Origin: Calendula officinalis
Lineage: Eukaryota; Streptophyta; Magnoliopsida; Asterales; Asteraceae
Length of the DNA stretch: 64,000 nucleotides
Reading direction: 5' to 3'
Assembly (NCBI GenBank): GCA_963853835.1
Contig: OY970820.1
Location: forward strand, 18,903,873 to 18,967,872
Below the pieces are notes generated by a model. It saw only the letters and a list, made by a program, of their open reading frames with translations. It was not told the DNA's origin and made no database searches. Position numbers and translations under genes: made by a program. Shown one piece after another: positions 58,955 to 64,000 of the stretch (positions are counted from its first letter, which is position 1; every line of letters starts with the position of its first letter).

Positions 58955-61900
58955 TTATTGTTTAGCTCTTCTTTGTCTGCCTTCAAGTGTTCTTTGATTT
59001 TGCAGCTTTCTCTGAGCAATGATATACTTGCTGTTTCTCTTGATAAGATAATTAAGTTTGTTATGGAACATTACAGCATCATGGGGTTTCATCATTGAGT
59101 TTGTGTATAACTGATACATTGTTTCTTCAGAATGAGGATATTCCCTTTCATACAAGTACAGCTCACAGTTTTTGCTTGATCTTTCAAAGAAATACATATT
59201 CACTGTGGGTAGCACATTCCAAGCATACACATTTTCTTTATTTGAAAATATTTCAGGATATTGATCTGGATAAAATGCAGCATCTATCATTTTAGTTAAG
59301 TATCCAGCTCCTGAATTCTTCCATGACTTCTTAGTCATTTTTGGTTTGCCTATGATTAGGACTTTAATGATATCAGCTCTACTACAAGATATAACTAATG
59401 GTTTCCAACCAGTAAATCTTTGAACTGATTTGTCTTGTCTGATGATCTCAATAGCATCACCAACCATCCTCCAATTTATGATTGAATTATCTTCAATAGG
59501 AGCAACAGGAGTGTCAAATACCTGTATTTCCTGTTTCTTTTTCTTTCTTTGTTCTGTTTCAACTTCATCTCTTTTTCTTTTCTCAGGAGATATTGAAGAT
59601 TCTCCAGTTGTTGGAATTCTGGTGAGGATTGTCATGGGATCTATTTTAACTAAAACTTTTTCTTTTTCAGCTTCAACATCCAATTAAGCTAATTCTTTCT
59701 TTTTGGCAGTGCAATATTTGTCTACTATTCTAATCATCTTCATTCTACCAAAAGATTTAGCACTATGTCCCTTTGACTTCAAAAAGTCAATCATATTCTT
59801 TTTCTGTTCAAATATGTCATCTGGTAGGTCAGCCTTTTCCCTTTTACATTCGGCTACAAGGTCTTCAAGACAATTTAAATGTTCTTCTTCTATCTTTCTA
59901 TGTCTTTCAAATTCTGTTTTTTGACCTTCTACCAGGACACCTTCTATTTGTGGGATTTGTACTTCAGCTTCTTGACTTTCAGGATTCTTTAATCTTTCCT
60001 CTTCAGCCTTTCTCTTGTCTTCAAGAGCTTGAGTCTTAGCAACTTTTCTTGCATATCGGATCTTTTTCACTTTTAATTTGTCTAGCCTGTCTTTTCTTAC
60101 CAGATTCATTTTGTTTACCATATAATGGCCTAGAGCTCTGTTTGGATAGTCATCATTAAATATTTCTTTTCCTTTTCCAATACAGATTGAAAGTTTAGGT
60201 GGAATATATTTCATATCAGGGACTTCTGTTAAAATAATTGATGGAGAGAATAGATGAATTTCATTTTGAGGAAATATCTTGGGGTGAGGTGGAAGTTCAC
60301 ATTCATCTACTTCATACCAGTTCACATTGTCATCAATATCAGGTATGACAAGTGGCTGTTCTGGTGTTTTAGGTTTTGTAACAATGATGATCTGTTCTTT
60401 CTCAAGAAGCTCAGGAATCTCTTCATCTTCTTATTCAGTAGTAACCAAGGTGGTTGCTACTGGTGTGATGGCTGTGGTTTCTACTGTTGTGATTGCTACT
60501 GGTGTACTTTCAGGTTCATACACCACAACTTGTTGTTCTTCATTTACTACTGGTGAGGTTGCTATTGGAGTTACTACTTCTAGGGCATCAGTAGTATCCA
60601 TAAACTCTTCTTCTAGTGCATTTACTACTGGAGTTTCTTTCTCTTCAATAGGGTCAGTAGTAACAACCTCTTGATCCTTGTTTTCTTCAATTTCCATTGG
60701 ATCAGTAGTCTCAATGACTTCAGTAGTAACTGGTGAGTTTATTTGTTCTGCAGTTTGTGATTGGTTTGCAGACACAAATACATCCTCATCCAGATTTTCC
60801 ATTTCTTTATACAGGTTCTCACCAACACTTTGACCTGTTTCACCATGAACCTCTTTTAAGTTTAGAAGGGTTGCTGCTGCAATTGATTGATCAATCATCC
60901 GTTGAATTTGATCTTTCTCCCCTTTAGTGATCTCAACTTGTTGAGCCTCACTACTTGCAATCTTTCTTTGTAATTTCATGATCAAATTTGATTGCCTTTG
61001 AAGCCTGTGCTCAAACCTCTTCTGCCTTTTGTTCAAGGTGTTAATATAGTGCTTCATGTAGGTCATGGTTTTTCCTTGATTGTTTAAAAGAGTCAGACAA
61101 TGTTGTACAGTGGTTTTAAGGTTTTCCTTCCTATCCGTCAATTTAGTTTGTTTAATACTGCCCTCAGCCCATTTGGGTGGATCATTGGGCGCATTTGGTA
61201 CATTGGTTTGAAGGTTTTCCATCCTATCCATCAATTCAGTTTGGTCAGTTCTACCCTTATCACTTCTTGGTGATAAATTGGGTTGTTTGGACACTCTCTT
61301 CTTCCTAGAAGAAGCAGTAGTGCCCCCCTTGTGGTTTCTTGGCACCGGGGTCCTCTCAGTAACTCCTCAAATTCTGATTCATCACTGAGAGTTGCCGAGA
61401 TCTGGGTCCTAATGATGTTCTCACTAGCCTGTGCACCCACCTTTGGGGCATCAGTAGTGAGAGCCCTTTCCTCATGCCATCTCTCCTCCTTGGAGGACAA
61501 CTCTTGGAGCCTGGGGTGTGACTCAATTGGTCCCCTGGTGTCCTGTAAGGAAGTTCTCTTCCTTTTATGAGTTTTAGAAATGTGTTTGGCTATGGTCTGG
61601 TCTTCCTCAGAGTGAAGAGTAGCACTCTGGGGATTAATCTCATGTACCTGGGATACTTGCAGGACATCTGTTGGTTCATTTAATTGAGTGGACTGAATGG
61701 GTTCTGTTTGGGATGTATTTTGTGGTGGAGTTGGTTGGGGTTCAATGGGGTGACTTGAACCTTCTCCAGTGGGGGGTTGATCATAGATCATGTTTGGAAA
61801 TGATGGAGTATCTTTACCAGAAAAATTAAACCTTTTTCTCATATTTGCATAAACCTTTTTGTTTAATTCTGGTGTTACAAAAATGTTTTTGTGAATTGAA

Positions 61901-62550
61901 AGATTTTGTAATTCACAGTTTATTATATGAGTTAGGAATCTTGGATACATTAAAAATTTTGAGGATGATAAGTTTCCAAGCATTCCTTCAAAAATCATAT
62001 TTGAAAAATTGAAGACTTGTCCTGTGCTCAGACAAACAATAGCAAAAGCTATTGACTTGTTGAACTCATTCCAAGTGCTTCTTTTTGGAGAGATGCAGTG
62101 TTGAATAGTATGAACTAAAAACTTCCATTGGGGTGAAAGAAGACCCTTTTGAAATGTTACAATATCTAATTTTCCTTCATACCCCATTTTTTGTAAAACT
62201 TCAACCAGATCCTCCTTTGGTAAAGAAAACATACATGACTCATCATTGAGTTGAAGATGGTGTCTGATTGTTTGTTCAGTTATAATAATAGACTTTCCAT
62301 CTACTGCTGATTTGATCTTGGACATGGTTGAATCTTCAATTCTTTCAGCATTGGACCAGAAATCAACCAAGTGTTGTTGATATGCTCTTGGATTGATGGT
62401 GAGAGCAAATTTTATATATGAGTTCTTTAAGAACATTACAATAGGACGAAAATCCTTTGTACCATCTGGATTTCTCAAGAAAGCACACATATTCTGGAAT
62501 TCGGAAAATTTTAGATCAGTTGTGACTTCGAGTGATTTTAGGGTTTCCAT
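58955..62550 (-). pseudogene. extra (env-like position) ORF of copia element, broken
   Basis: It starts METLKSLEVTTDLKFSEFQN at 62550. The N-terminal half has a distinctive domain: NSYIKFALTINPRAYQQHLV, IRHHLQLNDE, LVEVLQKMGYEGKLDIVTFQ, SPQWKFLVHTIQHCISPKRS, FNFSNMIFEGML, KFLMYPRFLTHII. I remember this block from many predicted Asteraceae proteins. A frame change near 61340 leads to MPRNHKGGTTASSRKKR. The frame then has a coiled-coil-like stretch (MTYMKHYINTLNKRQKRFEH), a Thr/Val/Glu-rich region, and a charged region (KTQALEDKRKAEEERLKNPE). It continues in one frame to 58955 with TAA stops at 60431-60433 and 59684-59686. About 1190 codons in all. I see no signal peptide or convincing transmembrane helix, so an envelope role is not supported by sequence. 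Confidence 0.7.
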
Positions 62551-63046
62551 TTGAATTGATTTTGATCTTTTGTGATGACTCGTTCAGAGAGAGTGGTCGT
62601 TTTGGCAAGAATTTCAAGTTTGTGAAAGGAATTGAGTTGTTACTGATGCAGGGTTTTGATCGGATTTTGCAGAGATTAGGGTTTAGCGTAGGGTTTATCG
62701 TATCGAGGAAAAGATAATGCTAAACTAATCTCCGTCTCTATTTATATTTTTCGATTTAACCTGCAAAAAGACCAGAATATCCTTTGAATAATAACCCAAC
62801 GGCTATTTTCATGAGGGTCAGTAATGTAATTTATGTATTTTCCAGATAACGGTCTACCAGTAGTAACTAAGTGTCAGTAGTAGAAACATCAGTAGTAACC
62901 ATTGTTTTTATACTTGACCTAATTCTACTGAGAAACCCTATCAGTACTAAATTATAGTAGAAGCATACAATCAGTAGTAATAAGTAACTAGTAGTAAAAT
63001 AAATAAAATTGTACAAAACGCTTTACACATGATTTTCTTTTTAGAC
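62551..63046 (-). other. spacer between pol and the extra ORF
   Basis: Non-coding on the minus strand. It holds at least eight TTACTACTGAT/TACTACTG-type words (62850-63000) and a leader of about 300 bp before the extra ORF. This may be a splice-acceptor region for a subgenomic message, but no strong signal was identified. Confidence 0.45.
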
Positions 63047-64000
63047 TTAACTTACTAAAATCATTCCAATACTGCTAACCAAAAAGTTGAATCTTCCTAC
63101 ATCAAATGCTTTTATAAAAAGATCTGCCAATTGATTATCAGTGTGAATTTTCTCTACTTTAATTAATTTCTTTTCATTGCAATCCCTTATAAAGTGAAAT
63201 CTAATTTCAATGTGTTTTGTTTTAGAGTGTTTTACTGGATTATTTACAATACTGATAGCACTTTGATTATCTATAAAAATTGGAGTTTAAGGATAGAGAT
63301 ACCAAAGTCTAGTAGTTGATTTTGAATCCATAGTACTTGAGCACAGCAAGCAGATGCAGCTACATATTCTGCTTCAGCTGTTGATGTTGAAACATTGGTT
63401 TGTTTCTTGCATTGCCATGACACCAATCTTGATCCAAAGAACTGACATCCACCAGTAGTAGATTTCCTATCTTGACATTCACCACCATAGTCACTATCAG
63501 TGTAGGCTACTAGTTCAAATGGTGATGCATGTGGATACCAAAGACCAAGAGAGGGTTTTCCCTTCAAGTATCTAAAGATTCTTTTGACAGCTTGCAAGTG
63601 TAATTCCTTAGGTCTTGCTTGATACCTGGCACATACACAAACACTATACATAATGTCAGGTCTTGATGCAGTTAAGTACATTAGTGAACCTATCATAGAT
63701 CTGTAAAGGTGTTCATCTACATCCTCCCCCTCAACATCATGATGTAGGTGTTTGTGATTTTCCATTGGAGTGCTTGCACTTTTGCTGTCTTTCATTGCAA
63801 ATTTCTCTAGAATGTCTCTAACATATTTAGATTGATTGATTAAGATACCATCTGATCTTTGATTGATTTGGAGTCCAAGAAAGAAGTTCATTGGACCCAT
63901 TGAGCTCATCTTGAACTTGATCTGCATTAGTTCTTCAAATTCTTTACATAGTTGATCATTTGTTGATCCAAAGATGATATCATCTACATATATTTGGACC
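63047..64000 (-). pseudogene. copia pol C-terminus: RT end and RNase H, frameshifted
   Basis: The frame enters from the right edge at VQIYVDDIIFGSTNDQLCKE, which has the catalytic YVDD. It continues FKMSSMGPMNFFLGLQIN, SMIGSLMYLTASRPDIMYSV, then RNase H YTDSDYGGECQDRKSTTGG and STAEAEYVAASACCAQVLW. A one-base loss near 63283 creates a stop at 63271. In the shifted frame the expected end follows: TPIFIDNQSAISIVNNPVKH, TKHIEIRFHFIRD, DLFIKAFDVGRFNFLV, ending at TAA 63047-63049. The usual Thr in DLFTKA is Ile here. Confidence 0.85.

Larger units (their letters stand above)
58370..64000 (-). mobile_element. copia element with extra ORF after pol (Sirevirus-like), 3' part
   Basis: In minus-strand order: RT-RNase H end of pol (64000-63047), a 500-bp spacer, a long extra ORF (62550-58955), the purine tract and the 3' LTR. 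A large ORF between pol and the 3' LTR is the arrangement of Sireviruses (Maximus/SIRE lineage), where it is called env-like; lineage assignment is inference. The rest of the element lies to the right of the window. Several frame lesions show this copy is not intact. Confidence 0.75.

Overview
The window is nuclear DNA of a flowering plant, probably a eudicot. The evidence is AT-rich intergenic sequence, spliced genes with GT-AG introns, plant Ty1/copia and Ty3/gypsy retrotransposons, Mutator-like, hAT, PIF/Harbinger and Stowaway elements, Helitrons and tRNA-derived SINEs. The extra ORF downstream of a copia pol (58955-62550) is of a kind I remember as common in Asteraceae, so a daisy-family genome is my guess; that is recollection, not something the sequence proves.

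Only three ordinary host genes can be supported with confidence. They are a two-exon CRIB-motif ROP effector (RIC type, 38078-38550, minus), a single-exon LRR receptor kinase of 1258 residues (39844-43620, minus), and a complete four-exon 15-cis-zeta-carotene isomerase gene (55487-57551, plus, 367 aa). Two promoter/first-exon-like stretches that resemble each other (about 27540-27930 and 34120-34320) may be 5' ends or relics of a nuclear gene family I do not recognise.

Layout. 1-0.95 kb: 5' LTR, primer site and start of gag of a gypsy element on the minus strand, running off the left edge. 3.05-9.03 kb: a Mutator-like element with about 260-bp inverted repeats and a perfect 9-bp target duplication, split by a young copia element (3799-8554). 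9.6-15.5 kb: three long (TA)n tracts that bracket one small inverted-repeat element and a 5.3-kb non-coding block full of TGCATTTGCATTTTC words. 16.96-24.85 kb: a complete but decayed chromodomain gypsy element with a perfect target duplication. 25-31.3 kb: two Helitrons in opposite orientation, one carrying pieces of an alanyl-tRNA editing gene and a helicase tail, the other pieces of a ribosomal protein L37a gene. 31.5-37.8 kb: copia gag relics and nested MITEs. 38-44 kb: the two host genes on the minus strand. 46-54 kb: MITEs, a SINE with a 13-bp duplication, and a gag-only LTR element whose pol is missing. 54.1-55.2 kb: an inverted-repeat element carrying a GC-rich reading frame. 55.5-57.6 kb: Z-ISO. 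58.4-64 kb: 3' part of a copia element on the minus strand with a long extra ORF after pol, running off the right edge.

The genes do not form a pathway or cluster. I see no clear new biological system. The most interesting material is the layered transposon structure: gene capture by Helitrons, the pol-less LTR element, and short repeated words that the standard features do not explain.
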